Of a stretch of DNA of 64,000 nt, positions 16,947-26,737 are shown in pieces. The stretch's first letter is position 1; each line of letters begins with the position of its first letter. A program made the translations under genes and the position numbers. The notes below the pieces were generated by a model. It made no database searches, had not been told where the DNA came from, and saw only the letters and a list, made by a program, of their open reading frames with translations. Source of the stretch: Oscillospiraceae bacterium (GTDB lineage: Bacteria > Bacillota > Clostridia > Oscillospirales > CAG-272); contig SVTW01000002.1 of assembly GCA_015063585.1 (NCBI GenBank), positions 23,449-87,448 of the forward strand, in the 5' to 3' direction.

Positions 16947-17669
16947 ATGCCATTGTCATTGGAAGAATTGCAGGAGCGGGTTGGTTATCGCTTCCGCGAT
17001 CCTGAATATTTACGTCGCGCGCTGACGCATTCGTCTTACGCGAATGAGACTGGTGTACCCAATCACCACTTGCTCTGCAACGAGCGCTCGGAATTTCTCG
17101 GAGATTCGGTGCTTTCTTTGGTAACGAGCGATTTTCTGTTCCACCGTTACCCCGAGCTACCCGAGGGCGATCTGACGCGCATGCGCGCCGAGCTGGTTTG
17201 TGAAAAAGCCTTGGCGTCCTTTGCCACCGAGCTTGGATTGGGCGATTTTCTTCTGCTTGGAAAAGGGGAACGTAACAGCGGCGGTGCCGAAAAGCCTGCC
17301 GTGATAGCCGATGCTTTTGAGGCAATTTTAGCCGCGATCTATCTGGATGCCGGAAGAATGAACGGGCTGCATGCCGTAGCCGATTTTCTGCTTCCTTTTC
17401 TGGAACGCGCGGCGGCTACCATGCCCAATGCGGGCGGTTACCATGCCGACTGCAAATCACGCTTGCAGGAGTTTGTGCAAAAGGATCATTCCAACGGAAA
17501 GCTTGATTACCGTTTGGTCAGCGAAACGGGGCCCGATCATAACAAGACCTTTACCGTAGAGGTTTATCTTGACTCCAATTGTATCGGCCGCGGGGTCGGA
17601 CATGCTAAAAAGATGGCTGAACAAATGGCGGCACGCAACGCGCTGGCTTTGTTTGGAATCGAAGTTTAA
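16947..17669 (+). CDS. rnc: Ribonuclease III
   Basis: Double-strand-specific endonuclease that matures rRNA and cuts structured mRNAs. The 240-residue protein has the catalytic signature NERSEFLGDSVLSL (about 37-50), the second acidic site in PAVIADAFEAILAAIYLDAG, and a C-terminal double-stranded RNA-binding domain from DCKSRLQEFVQ to the end. The start ATG 16947 (MPLSLEELQERVGYRF) has AAAGAGG 10 bases upstream; the longer frame from 16884 has no ribosome site. The stop codon directly abuts the ATG of the next gene. Confidence 0.96.
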   Translation: MPLSLEELQERVGYRFRDPEYLRRALTHSSYANETGVPNHHLLCNERSEFLGDSVLSLVTSDFLFHRYPELPEGDLTRMRAELVCEKALASFATELGLGDFLLLGKGERNSGGAEKPAVIADAFEAILAAIYLDAGRMNGLHAVADFLLPFLERAAATMPNAGGYHADCKSRLQEFVQKDHSNGKLDYRLVSETGPDHNKTFTVEVYLDSNCIGRGVGHAKKMAEQMAARNALALFGIEV

Positions 17670-18716
17670 ATGGCACATCGCAATATCCCCATTTTTATCC
17701 CGCATATGGGATGCCCAAACCAATGTGTGTTTTGCAATCAGCGTTCGATCTCGGAATGCCGCTCGTTTGACCGAGCGCAGGTGCGTGTTCAGATCGAGCA
17801 ATGCCTCGCTACCATTCCCGCAACCGATGACGTTGAGATCGCTTTTTTCGGCGGGTCATTTACAGGGATCGACCGGGACCTGATGATCGGGCTTTTGGAG
17901 ATCGCACAGGATTACGTGCGGCAGGGCAGGGTTGGCGCGATCCGTCTTTCCACCCGTCCCGATTATATCAGCGAGGAGATCCTGTCGATCCTCTCGCGCT
18001 ATTCGGTACGCGTGATCGAGCTCGGATTGCAAAGCATGGATGAGCGTGTATTGTTGGCATCAAAACGGGGACATACCGCACAGGATTCCGAGCGGGCGTG
18101 CCGTATGATCCTGCAAGCAGGCTTTGGTCTTGTTGGGCAAATGATGATTGGACTGCCGGCTTCTACCCCCGAGAGTGAGCTTGCAACCGCCCAAAAGATC
18201 TGTGATATGGGTGCCGAGGCGGTTCGTATCTATCCAACCGTCGTGTTTTATGACACACCCCTTTGTGAGATGGTGAAAAACGGTTCCTATGTGCCCTTAA
18301 ATCAATCCGATGCCGTTGCGCGGTCGGCGGCTGTGCTCCGTATATTTGTTGCGCGAGGAGTTCCTTGCATCCGTTTGGGGCTTTGCGCAACCGAAACGTT
18401 GACTTCACCGCAAGCCGTGATGGCGGGACCGAATCACCCCGCACTCGGAGAGCTTGTTTGGAACGCGGTGTGGTACGGCGTGCTACGGGAGCGGGTCGAA
18501 CAACGCGGATTTTGCGGGGAAGAAATTATACTTCGGGTTCCCGCGCGTGAAATCTCGCGTATTGTGGGACAAAAGCGTTGTAATATAGACCGTTTGGAGC
18601 GCGAAACCGGCACGCGCGTGAAGAAAATTGTCGGTGAGAAAGAGTTACAGGAAATTCTGCCGGAGGCGGCAGATACAAACAAAGATGCGCAGGAGGAAAA
18701 GCCACCGTGTATTTAA
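17670..18716 (+). CDS. Radical SAM protein (Elp3-like), function unknown
   Basis: A 348-residue radical SAM enzyme with the iron-sulfur cluster motif CPNQCVFC (C15, C19, C22), which is CX3CX2C. GGSFTG and GLQSMD follow, as in the Elp3/HemN-like branch. A gene of this family lies between rnc and smc in many Clostridia; its substrate is not known to me. The C-terminal 60 residues contain REISRIVGQKRCNIDRLERE, which reads like a KH RNA-binding motif whose GxxG loop has become GQKR. ATG follows the rnc stop with no gap, and the 3' end overlaps smc by 10 bases, implying coupled translation. Confidence 0.85.
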   Translation: MAHRNIPIFIPHMGCPNQCVFCNQRSISECRSFDRAQVRVQIEQCLATIPATDDVEIAFFGGSFTGIDRDLMIGLLEIAQDYVRQGRVGAIRLSTRPDYISEEILSILSRYSVRVIELGLQSMDERVLLASKRGHTAQDSERACRMILQAGFGLVGQMMIGLPASTPESELATAQKICDMGAEAVRIYPTVVFYDTPLCEMVKNGSYVPLNQSDAVARSAAVLRIFVARGVPCIRLGLCATETLTSPQAVMAGPNHPALGELVWNAVWYGVLRERVEQRGFCGEEIILRVPAREISRIVGQKRCNIDRLERETGTRVKKIVGEKELQEILPEAADTNKDAQEEKPPCI

Positions 18717-21700
18717 AATCGTTGGAAATGCAGGGATTCAAATCCTTTCCCGATAAAACCAAGCTTGTTTTTGAGAATCAGCCGCAGGTTACACTTCTGA
18801 CCGAAGGGGCAAATGCGGAGGGCTCGGCACAAGGCGTTACGGTTATCGTAGGTCCGAACGGATCTGGAAAATCGAATATTGCCGACGCGATGCGTTGGGT
18901 TTTGGGTGAGATCTCGTCGAAAAGCCTGCGCGGATCCAAAATGGAGGACGTTATTTTCGGCGGTGCCGACAGTCGCCGTCCGATGGGATATGCCGAGGTT
19001 TCGGTCACCTTTGACAACCGAGGTGAGTTTGCAAAGCTCGACTGCCCGTATGATGAGGTAACCGTTACCCGCCGCTATTATCGCGCGGGAGACAGTGAAT
19101 ATTTTATCAACCGTAAGGGGGTTCGTCTGAAGGATATTTACGAGCTCTTTATGAACACGGGTATCGGACGTGACGGCTATTCGATCATCGGACAGGGTCG
19201 AATCGCTGAGATGGTTTCGCGTAAGAGCGAGGAGCGCCGCAGTACCTTTGAGGACGCTTCGGGAATTGCGAAGTACCGTTACAAAAAGAACGAGGCGGAG
19301 CGCAAGCTCAAGGATACCGAGGACAACATGGCGCGTGTCAATGATATTTTCGCGGAGGTCTCCTCGAGAATCGGACCGCTTGAAAAGGAAGCCGAAAAGG
19401 CAAAGCGCGCGATCGAGCTCATGGAGAACAAGAAGCGCGCCGACGTCAGCCTTTGGCTTTACGATACCGAAAAGCTTCGCGGGGAGTTGACCGCCGCCGA
19501 GGAGGCAATGCAGCACGCATCGTTTGACCTTTCGGCAGCCGAGGACGCGATCCAATCGCTGGAAGCGCAAAATACAAAGCTGTTTGAGGTCTCGCAGGGA
19601 AGTAAGAAGGAGTCCGAGTCTCTTTTGACGCAGATTCAGGAGCAGACCGAGCTTTGCCACCGTTTGGAGAGCGAATACCGCGTATCCGAAAATACCATCA
19701 GCCACGCGAAGGACCTGATTGCCGCCACGCAGGGCAGTGTAACCAGCAATGAAAAGTCGATGCAGGCCGAAATGGATGCCGCAAAGGAGCACGCTGAGAA
19801 GATCGCGGCATTGCAGGCAACCGAGGAAGGGCTGGCGGAAAGGCGCGAGGTGCTTTTGACCGAACAGCAACAGCTCTCGCTTCGCGAAAGTGATCTTGAG
19901 GTAGCAATTGCGCAGTCGCTTGACGATATTCGCGCGCTTGAAGCCGACGCTGTCGACGTGAAGGTACGCGTATCGGTCCTTGAAAATGCTAAAAACAGTG
20001 ATACAGATAAAAACAGCTCTGCGCTGACCGAGCTTGCGGGATACCGCAAAATATCCGAGGATCTTGGTGCGCAGTGCGAAGCAAAGGAACGCACGGTTGC
20101 GGGGTACGATGCTGAGATCGCCGCGATCGATGCCGACGTTACCGAAGCCGAAACCAAATTGGAGGCGGCAGGGGCAGAGGTCAAGCGATTGAGCGAGGAT
20201 CTCAATGCCGAGATATTCCGCCGTGATTCGGTAGAGCAGCGAATCTCCACGTTCAAGTCCATGGAGGAGCATTTCGAGGGCTATTCGGGGGCTGTCCGCT
20301 TTGTAATGAAGCAGTATGATGAGGGCAGGATCACCGATGCGCACGGCGCGCCGTGCGGTAAGATCTACGGTCCGCTTTCCAAGGTCATTTCGGTTGAGGA
20401 TCGCTTTATTACCGCGATTGAGATCGCGCTTGGCGCAAATCTGCAAAATATTGTGGTCGAAAATGAGTCCACCGCGAAGGCGGCAATGTTTGCGCTCAAA
20501 CGCGGAGAAGCCGGACGCGCAACCTTCTTCCCGCTGACCTCGATGCGCGCGTCCACTCCCACGAAAGAGCTGACCGATGCCACCGGATTTGCGGGCTATA
20601 TCGGAATTGCCGATACGCTTGTTACTGCCGACGCAAAATTCCGTGACGTGCTGTCCTCTTTGCTTGGCAGAACCGTGGTGTTTGACAATATTGACAACGC
20701 AACCGTAATGGCAAAGGCACTGCATTACCGTGTGCGCGCCGTCACGCTTGACGGACAGCAGATCAACGTGGGCGGTTCGTTTACGGGTGGTTCGGTCCGC
20801 ACAGGAAGCGGCATTTTGTCTCGCGCGGGAGAGATCAAGCGTTTGGAGGGTGAGCTTGCCGAGAAAAACGCGAAGATCGCCAAAATGCAGAGCGGTCTGA
20901 AACACGCGCAGGAAAAGCTGGAGTCTTTGGAGGACGAAAAATACGCGGCAGAGGATCGCCGCGAGCTGATCGTTGTTTTGCGGAATACCGAGAACGGTCA
21001 GTTGGATCAATTGCGCGCTAAATTGGATGCAAACAATACGCTCCTTGAAAAGCTCAAGGCTGACATGCGGCAGTATGAGGAGGCAAGAGCAAGATACGAG
21101 GAAGATATTGAGAGCTTGGCAGCCGAGGAAAAGAACCTGCGTCACAGAATTGCGGAGCTTACCGATTTCCGAACCGAAAAGAGCGGAGAGCGCGGCGAGG
21201 TGGTTCTGCGGCTTGAAGAGATCTCGCGCAGCTTGACCGAGCTTTACATCAAGATCAGCGAAACGCAAAAAGATATCGAAACCGAAAACACCCTCAGGGC
21301 GGGCGCCGAGGAACGCTTGGAAGCACTTAACCGCGAGCTTTTGATGCTCTCCGGGCGTATCAATACGCAAACCGAGCAGATCAGCGCGGTGCAGGCGTCC
21401 ATGGAGGCAAACCGTATCGCGCACGCGTCGGCAACGGCACAGCTGGAGATTCTCAGCGCAAAACGCGGTGAGGTTGAAAAGGATAATTTTGAGTTTGAGC
21501 GAAAACTCAACGAGCTCAACAGTAAGCTCCGTGACCGTATGAATCAAAAGGAGCTGATCTTCCGAGAATATACAAAGTGTGAGTCCAAGCTGGCATCTCT
21601 GCGTGACACGCAGGATAAGCTTGCAACCAAGCTTTGGGACGACTATGAACTGACAAGAAGCGATGCCATCGCGCTCGGATATCCGCCCGTTACGCGCGAG

Positions 21701-22393
21701 AACCGCACCGAAATGATCTCGCTTCAAACCGAGTGCAAGAATAAACTGCGCGTGATGGGAAGCGTGGATCTCGACGCGGTCAATAAATATGCCGAGCTGA
21801 AGGTGCGGTATGACTATATGAATGGTCAGATCACCGATCTGGAAAAGGCAAAGAAGGATCTCGACGGCATCATTTCCGATCTTGAATCCGAGATGAAGAC
21901 CGCGTTTGTGGATTCCTTTAACCGCATCAACGAAAACTTTGGCAGGGTATTTGCCGAGCTGTTCGGAGGCGGATCCGCCGAGCTTTCGCTCACCGACCCC
22001 GAAAACGTGCTCGAAAGCGGTATCGAGATCAAGGCGGCACCTCCCGGAAAGATCATCAAGAGCCTCATGCAGCTCTCGGGCGGCGAGCAGGCATTCATTG
22101 GTGTCGCGCTCTTCTTTGCGATTTTGCAGGTTAACCCCACGCCCTTCTGTATTCTCGACGAGATCGAGGCGGCGCTGGACGAGGTTAACGTAGAGCGCTT
22201 GGCGCAGTACATCAAGCGTTATTCACACGGTACGCAGTTTATTATGATCACGCACCGTCGCGGAACCATGGCGGCTGCGGATAGACTTTACGGCGTTACC
22301 ATGCCCGAGCATGGTATCTCCAAGGTGCTTATGCTCGATGTGAACGATATTTCCAAGAAGGAAGGAGAAGACTGGAATGGGATTTTTGGATAA
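18707..22393 (+). CDS. smc: Chromosome partition protein SMC
   Basis: ATPase of the SMC-ScpAB condensin that compacts and separates chromosomes. The 1228-residue protein has Walker A GPNGSGKS at 49-56, coiled coil to about 520, a flexible hinge (about 525-690, with [10 protein letters not shown] and GGSFTGGS), returning coiled coil, and the C-terminal head with signature LSGGEQAF near 1122 and Walker [13 protein letters not shown]. Walker A begins about 17 residues later than usual because of an insert at about 25-42 ([19 protein letters not shown]). The start is GTG 18707, which overlaps the previous gene; [19 protein letters not shown] is the normal SMC N-terminus. It overlaps ftsY by 17 bases. 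Confidence 0.97.
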   Translation: MYLKSLEMQGFKSFPDKTKLVFENQPQVTLLTEGANAEGSAQGVTVIVGPNGSGKSNIADAMRWVLGEISSKSLRGSKMEDVIFGGADSRRPMGYAEVSVTFDNRGEFAKLDCPYDEVTVTRRYYRAGDSEYFINRKGVRLKDIYELFMNTGIGRDGYSIIGQGRIAEMVSRKSEERRSTFEDASGIAKYRYKKNEAERKLKDTEDNMARVNDIFAEVSSRIGPLEKEAEKAKRAIELMENKKRADVSLWLYDTEKLRGELTAAEEAMQHASFDLSAAEDAIQSLEAQNTKLFEVSQGSKKESESLLTQIQEQTELCHRLESEYRVSENTISHAKDLIAATQGSVTSNEKSMQAEMDAAKEHAEKIAALQATEEGLAERREVLLTEQQQLSLRESDLEVAIAQSLDDIRALEADAVDVKVRVSVLENAKNSDTDKNSSALTELAGYRKISEDLGAQCEAKERTVAGYDAEIAAIDADVTEAETKLEAAGAEVKRLSEDLNAEIFRRDSVEQRISTFKSMEEHFEGYSGAVRFVMKQYDEGRITDAHGAPCGKIYGPLSKVISVEDRFITAIEIALGANLQNIVVENESTAKAAMFALKRGEAGRATFFPLTSMRASTPTKELTDATGFAGYIGIADTLVTADAKFRDVLSSLLGRTVVFDNIDNATVMAKALHYRVRAVTLDGQQINVGGSFTGGSVRTGSGILSRAGEIKRLEGELAEKNAKIAKMQSGLKHAQEKLESLEDEKYAAEDRRELIVVLRNTENGQLDQLRAKLDANNTLLEKLKADMRQYEEARARYEEDIESLAAEEKNLRHRIAELTDFRTEKSGERGEVVLRLEEISRSLTELYIKISETQKDIETENTLRAGAEERLEALNRELLMLSGRINTQTEQISAVQASMEANRIAHASATAQLEILSAKRGEVEKDNFEFERKLNELNSKLRDRMNQKELIFREYTKCESKLASLRDTQDKLATKLWDDYELTRSDAIALGYPPVTRENRTEMISLQTECKNKLRVMGSVDLDAVNKYAELKVRYDYMNGQITDLEKAKKDLDGIISDLESEMKTAFVDSFNRINENFGRVFAELFGGGSAELSLTDPENVLESGIEIKAAPPGKIIKSLMQLSGGEQAFIGVALFFAILQVNPTPFCILDEIEAALDEVNVERLAQYIKRYSHGTQFIMITHRRGTMAAADRLYGVTMPEHGISKVLMLDVNDISKKEGEDWNGIFG

Positions 22394-23984
22394 GCTGTTC
22401 GGAAAAAAGAAAAAAGAACGCGAAGCCGAAGACCAACAAATAGCCGAGGAGCAGGCGCGAAAGGAAGCCGAAGCGAAGGCAGCGGCTGAGGCGGAGGAGC
22501 AAGCAAAGGCGGCCGCCGAGGAACGTGCGCGCCGCGAGGCAGAGGAAAAGGCGGCTGAGGCGGCAATGAAAGCGGCGGAGGCTGCGCGTCTTGCCGCGGA
22601 ACAAGAGCGTATCGCATCGGAAGAACGCGCGCGAAAGCTTGCCGAGGAAGCGGCTGCCAAAGAAGCGGCTGAGGAGGCACGCAGAATTGCGGAAGAAAAG
22701 GCACGCGCGGTTGCCGAAGAAAAAGCAAAGCGCGAAGCCGAGGAACAGGCAAAGCGCGAAGCCGAGGAACAGGCAAAGCGCGAAGCCGAAGAACAGGCAA
22801 AGCGCGAAGCCGAGGAACAGGCAAAGCGCGAAGCCGAAGAACAGGCAAAGCGCGAAGCCGAAGAACAGGCAAAGCGCGAAGCCGAAGAAAAAGCAAAGCG
22901 CGAAGCCGAAGAACAGGCAAAGCGCGAAGCCGAAGAACAGGCAAAGCGCGAAGCCGAGGAACAGGCAAAGCGCGAAGCCGAGGAACAGGCAAAGCGCGAA
23001 GCCGAAGAACAGGCAAAATGCGAAGACGAGGCGTCAGAGGACGCATTGGTTTCTGAGGAAAGCAAGAAAAAGGAGAAGAAATCCTTTTGGAGCCGCGTAA
23101 AAGCAGGCTTGAATAAAACCAAAAACGCGCTGTTCGGTCAGATCGACGACCTTTTGAAGAATTTTGTTAAGGTGGACGAGGATCTTCTTGAGGAGCTTGA
23201 GGAGGTTTTGATCTGTGCCGACGTTGGAATCAATGCCGCTGAGCAGATCATTGATGAATTGCGCGAACAGATCAAGGACGGTCGTCTGAAGGAAAAGGAA
23301 CAGGTCATGACAGCTCTGCACGGCATTTTGGAGGGCATGATCGGAGAGGGAGAACCCCTCAATCTTTCCACTACACCGAGCGTGATCCTTGTAATCGGTG
23401 TCAACGGAGTTGGAAAAACCACCTCGATCGGTAAGATCTCCAATCAGCTCCGTCGGGCAGGCAAAAAGGTTGTGGTCGCGGCGGCAGATACCTTCCGTGC
23501 GGCGGCGATCGACCAGCTTGCGGTTTGGTGTGAGCGTGCCAAGGTGGATCTGATCCGTCAAAATGAGGGCAGTGATCCTGCGGCGGTGGTTTATGACGCT
23601 TGCCATGCCGCGAAGAACAAAAACGCGGACGTTTTGATCATTGATACCGCAGGACGCTTGCATAATAAAACCAATTTGATGAATGAGCTTGCAAAGATCA
23701 ACCGCGTGATCGACCGTGAATTGCCGGGCGCTGCGCGCGAAAACCTTTTGGTTCTTGACGCCACAACCGGTCAGAACGCGATCTCGCAGGCAAAGGAGTT
23801 CAAGAACGCGGCGGCACTTACGGGGCTGATCCTCAATAAAATGGACGGCACCGCAAAGGGCGGAATCGTGCTCTCGATCCGCCAGGAGTTGAACATTCCC
23901 GTGAAGTTTATCGGTGTCGGAGAAAAGCTTGACGATATGCAGGCGTTTGATCACAAGGAATTTGTGGACGCGCTCTTTGAATAA
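22377..23984 (+). CDS. ftsY: Signal recognition particle receptor FtsY with a long repeat-rich N-terminus
   Basis: SRP receptor GTPase that delivers ribosome-nascent chains to the Sec translocon. The C-terminal NG domain (about 235-535) is complete: [13 protein letters not shown] (G1, about 340), [26 protein letters not shown] (about 422), [11 protein letters not shown] and [12 protein letters not shown]. The first 235 residues are an acidic/basic A domain, very rich in Glu, Ala and Lys, with an 8-residue repeat AKREAEEQ; it should be one long charged helix. AAGGAG lies 10 bases before ATG 22377, inside the smc end. ffh is not in the window. Confidence 0.95.
   Translation: MGFLDKLFGKKKKEREAEDQQIAEEQARKEAEAKAAAEAEEQAKAAAEERARREAEEKAAEAAMKAAEAARLAAEQERIASEERARKLAEEAAAKEAAEEARRIAEEKARAVAEEKAKREAEEQAKREAEEQAKREAEEQAKREAEEQAKREAEEQAKREAEEQAKREAEEKAKREAEEQAKREAEEQAKREAEEQAKREAEEQAKREAEEQAKCEDEASEDALVSEESKKKEKKSFWSRVKAGLNKTKNALFGQIDDLLKNFVKVDEDLLEELEEVLICADVGINAAEQIIDELREQIKDGRLKEKEQVMTALHGILEGMIGEGEPLNLSTTPSVILVIGVNGVGKTTSIGKISNQLRRAGKKVVVAAADTFRAAAIDQLAVWCERAKVDLIRQNEGSDPAAVVYDACHAAKNKNADVLIIDTAGRLHNKTNLMNELAKINRVIDRELPGAARENLLVLDATTGQNAISQAKEFKNAAALTGLILNKMDGTAKGGIVLSIRQELNIPVKFIGVGEKLDDMQAFDHKEFVDALFE
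22725..23036 (+). repeat. 13-unit 24-bp tandem repeat inside ftsY
   Basis: Units start every 24 bases from 22725 with GCAAAGCGCGAAGCC followed by GAGGAACAG or GAAGAACAG. Twelve units encode AKREAEE plus Q or K; the thirteenth (23013-23036) is degenerate (AKCEDEAS). The units differ mainly at silent positions (GAG/GAA) and at two Q-to-K units, so the array has been stable enough to drift. The copy number may vary between strains. Confidence 0.97.
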
Positions 23985-23999
23985 AGGCAGAGGTAGAGC

Positions 24000-24617
24000 A
24001 TGAAAATAGTATTGGCATCCAGAAACCGCAAAAAGATCGAGGAGCTTCGCACGCTTCTCGCGCAATCCTTTGCGGATATCGAAATCCTCTCACTTGATGA
24101 CGTTGGTATTCTCGGAGAGATCGAGGAGGACGGCACAACGTTTGAGGAAAACGCGCTGATCAAGGCGCGTGTTGCCGCCAAGACCGGTTATATCGGTGTG
24201 GGCGATGATTCGGGACTTTCGGTCGACGCGCTCGGCGGCGAGCCCGGGATCTACTCCGCGCGCTATGCGGCACGCTGTCAGTTTGCGGGCGACCATGACG
24301 ACGAAGGCAATAATCAAGCGCTTTTGAAAAATCTGGAAAACGTTCCCGACGAAAAACGCACGGGCGCTTATGTGTGCGCGATCGCGTGTGTTTTTCCCGA
24401 TGGCAGGGAATTTACGGTTCGCGGAGAATCGCGCGGCAGGATCCTGCGAGAATATCACGGAACCGGTGGCTTTGGGTATGATCCGCTTTTCTACTTTGAC
24501 GAGTACGGCAAAACCTTTGCCGAGGTCACGCCCGAGGAGAAGCACCGTGTTTCGCACAGAGGCTTGGCAATTGCCGCGTTTGCTGAAAAATTGAGATCTA
24601 TGGAGAACGGTATATGA
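24000..24617 (+). CDS. rdgB: XTP/dITP diphosphatase (RdgB/HAM1 family)
   Basis: Hydrolyses non-canonical purine NTPs such as XTP and dITP to the monophosphate, keeping them out of DNA and RNA. The 205 residues show ASRNRKKIEELRTLL at the N-terminus, GDDSGLSVDALGGEPGIYSARYA and GTGGFGYDPLFYF, all family landmarks; length is normal. It begins 15 bases after ftsY and overlaps the next gene by four bases. Confidence 0.95.
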   Translation: MKIVLASRNRKKIEELRTLLAQSFADIEILSLDDVGILGEIEEDGTTFEENALIKARVAAKTGYIGVGDDSGLSVDALGGEPGIYSARYAARCQFAGDHDDEGNNQALLKNLENVPDEKRTGAYVCAIACVFPDGREFTVRGESRGRILREYHGTGGFGYDPLFYFDEYGKTFAEVTPEEKHRVSHRGLAIAAFAEKLRSMENGI

Positions 24618-25099
24618 AATTTTCCGATTATTTCCACGCACCGGGAGTGCGGTTCCTTTCGTTCCTGTTCGGTGTTTTTACAGGACTCCCGATTGCGATT
24701 TTTTGGGATTGGAGATACGGTGTGCTCGTTTGCGCGGTCGTAACGGTTTTGGCATCTTTTATTCTGCCGATCCGTTTGTGGCGCGCGGAGCTTCCGTATA
24801 ATAAAATCAAAAGCACCATCTCCGATTCCTTCCTGTTTGATCTGCGCGTCCGTTTCACAATCCGAAACGGAACGGTTGGGGGACATTTTCTCCTGACGCA
24901 GCAAAGCATGATCTTCCTTTCATTTGAGCAGGGAGAGCATCGCCTGGAGCTGTCGCGTGATGACGTGAAGGCTGTGGAGCTTAGTGAAAATATGACCATC
25001 AGCATTTTTTTGAATGATAAGCAATTCGTTCGGGTCATCTCGGGCGAATGTGAGGAGATTTACGAGATCCTCCGAGACAACCAGTGGGCTGTCCGATAA
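24614..25099 (+). CDS. Small membrane protein with a PH/GRAM-like cytoplasmic domain, unknown function
   Basis: A 161-residue protein not recognised as a named family. Two hydrophobic segments lie at about 12-52 (FLSFLFGVFTGLPIAIF and VLVCAVVTVLASFIL). The rest is soluble and beta-rich, with alternating strands such as GGHFLLTQQSMIFLSF and VKAVELSENMTISIFL, which resembles a PH or GRAM lobe; this is inference. It overlaps rdgB by ATGA and is followed by yhbY after 28 bases, so it belongs to the operon. Confidence 0.7.
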   Translation: MKFSDYFHAPGVRFLSFLFGVFTGLPIAIFWDWRYGVLVCAVVTVLASFILPIRLWRAELPYNKIKSTISDSFLFDLRVRFTIRNGTVGGHFLLTQQSMIFLSFEQGEHRLELSRDDVKAVELSENMTISIFLNDKQFVRVISGECEEIYEILRDNQWAVR

Positions 25100-25127
25100 C
25101 AATAACACAGAAAGGCAAGTTCATTTT

Positions 25128-25424
25128 ATGATTACTTCCAAGCAACGCGCCTATTTGCGCGCGCTGGCAAACGAACTGCCCGCGATCATGCAGATCGGAA
25201 AGGGCGGACTGAACGACAATATGCTCAAAACCTTTTCGGATGCACTTGAGGCTCGTGAGCTGATTAAGCTCCACGTTCTGGAAAACAGCGGTGCCTCTCC
25301 CCGTGACGTGCTCAACGCGCTTGCCGAGGCATTGGACGCTGAGGCGGTGGCGGCAACGGGAAAGAAGATCGTGCTTTACCGTGCCTCCGAGAAGAATCCG
25401 ACGATCGTTTTGCCCAAGGCATGA
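25128..25424 (+). CDS. yhbY: YhbY-type RNA-binding CRM-domain protein
   Basis: A 98-residue single CRM domain that associates with pre-50S ribosomes in bacteria. Landmarks are MITSKQRAYLRALANELPAIMQIGKGGLNDN with the GKGG loop, EARELIKLHVLEN, and the C-terminal GKKIVLYR. ATG 25128 gives the usual family length; AGAAAGG is 12 bases upstream, a rather long spacing. It overlaps nadD by four bases, an order seen widely in Firmicutes. Confidence 0.94.
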   Translation: MITSKQRAYLRALANELPAIMQIGKGGLNDNMLKTFSDALEARELIKLHVLENSGASPRDVLNALAEALDAEAVAATGKKIVLYRASEKNPTIVLPKA

Positions 25425-26023
25425 CGCGCATCGGTATCTACGGCGGAACCTTTTCACCGCCACACAATGGGCATCTGCAAGCGGCACGCGCCTTTATGGA
25501 GCAGATGTGGCTGGATTTTCTTTATGTGATCCCAACCGCAACACCGCCGCACAAGGAAATGGAGGCACCTGTTTCCGCCGCACATCGGTTGGAGATGTGC
25601 CGGCTGGCTTTCTCGGACATGGAGGGCGTTTACGTAAGCGATCTGGAAATGCGGCGCGGCGGCATCAGCTACACGGTTGACACCCTGCGCGAGCTTTCGG
25701 GGGAGGATCGCCGTCTGTTCCTGCTTTGCGGAACCGATATGATGCTCACACTTGACCGTTGGCGCGAGCCCGACGAGATCTTCCGTCTTTGCTATCCCGT
25801 CTATATCCGCCGTGACAACGACCGTTCTCTCGATGCGCCGATCATTGACAAGATCGCGCAGTATCAGCGTAATTACGGAAAGGTCGTGCGCAGGATCGTA
25901 ACCGAGCCGATCGAGCTTTCGTCCAGTGACGTGCGCCGATGCATTGCCGACGGCAAGGAAATCGACGGAATGGTTCCCAAAGCGGTGAAAAAATACATCA
26001 AAGACAATCTTTTATACGTTTGA
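25421..26023 (+). CDS. nadD: Nicotinate-nucleotide adenylyltransferase
   Basis: Joins nicotinate mononucleotide and ATP to form deamido-NAD. The 200-residue Rossmann nucleotidyltransferase has GIYGGTFSPPHNGH (with the HxGH-type site) at the N-terminus, PTATPPHKE, FLLCGTDMMLTLDRW, and the C-terminal ELSSSDVRR, matching the ISSTxIR motif. The start overlaps yhbY by ATGA; yqeK follows after 21 bases. Confidence 0.96.
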   Translation: MTRIGIYGGTFSPPHNGHLQAARAFMEQMWLDFLYVIPTATPPHKEMEAPVSAAHRLEMCRLAFSDMEGVYVSDLEMRRGGISYTVDTLRELSGEDRRLFLLCGTDMMLTLDRWREPDEIFRLCYPVYIRRDNDRSLDAPIIDKIAQYQRNYGKVVRRIVTEPIELSSSDVRRCIADGKEIDGMVPKAVKKYIKDNLLYV

Positions 26024-26044
26024 GGCGAAAGGAGAGTGCCAATA

Positions 26045-26686
26045 ATGATAGAGATTACCGATGCAATGCTTGCCGATCTGCGGGAACGCGTGATGCGGCT
26101 GATGTCGCCGAAGCGCTTTCGGCATACGGTTGCCGTTGAGGAAATGGCGGCACGGCTTTGCGCTCTGTTTTGCCCCGATTCCACAAACGCCATGCGCGCG
26201 GCGGCTCTTTTGCATGACATCACCAAGGAATGCTCTGTTGAGGAGCAGGAAGCGCTTTGTTGCAAATATGGGCTATCCGTGAGCGAGGGGGACCGCTTGG
26301 CACCCAAAACCTTTCACGCGCGAACCGCGGCGGCAATGATTTCCGACGTCTATCCCGCGTTCGCACTTCCGGAGGTGATCGAGGCGGTGCGCTGGCATAC
26401 CACCGGACACGCGAATATGACCTTGACCGAACGCTTGGTCTATCTTGCCGATTATATTGACGAATCGCGCACTTTTCCCGCTTGTGTGTTGTTGCGTCGG
26501 TATTTCTGGGGCGCGGATCCCGAAAGAATGACGCCCCCTGAGCGTGATGCACTTTTGCGCAATACGTTGATCTTATCCTATGATCTGACGATCCGCGATC
26601 TGCTCGATGAGGGCAAGCCCACCGCGCCGGACACCGTGAATGCCCGAAATGAGCTGCTTTTGGAGAAAAAGAACGCTGAGGCTTGA
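26045..26686 (+). CDS. yqeK: HD-domain hydrolase YqeK, probable Ap4A hydrolase
   Basis: A 213-residue metal-dependent HD phosphohydrolase. YqeK proteins symmetrically cleave diadenosine tetraphosphate to two ADP. Metal ligands are visible in FRHTVAVEEMA, the HD pair in ALLHDITKE, HARTAAAM, HTTGHANMT and YLADYIDESR. ATG 26045 has AAAGGAGA 9 bases upstream. It sits between nadD and an LCP gene, the common Firmicutes order ending with rsfS. Confidence 0.92.
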   Translation: MIEITDAMLADLRERVMRLMSPKRFRHTVAVEEMAARLCALFCPDSTNAMRAAALLHDITKECSVEEQEALCCKYGLSVSEGDRLAPKTFHARTAAAMISDVYPAFALPEVIEAVRWHTTGHANMTLTERLVYLADYIDESRTFPACVLLRRYFWGADPERMTPPERDALLRNTLILSYDLTIRDLLDEGKPTAPDTVNARNELLLEKKNAEA

Positions 26687-26737
26687 TAAAAGCGAATCCT
26701 ACATATCCATATAAAAATGTGATGGGGTGGGATTGAT

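Noticed and set aside
18713-21727. 1004-residue ORF on the minus strand
   Set aside because: Antisense shadow of smc; no ribosome site and low-complexity Leu/Arg-rich product.
22725-23036. CRISPR-like regular repeat
   Set aside because: The units are contiguous with no unique spacers, and they are in frame inside ftsY.
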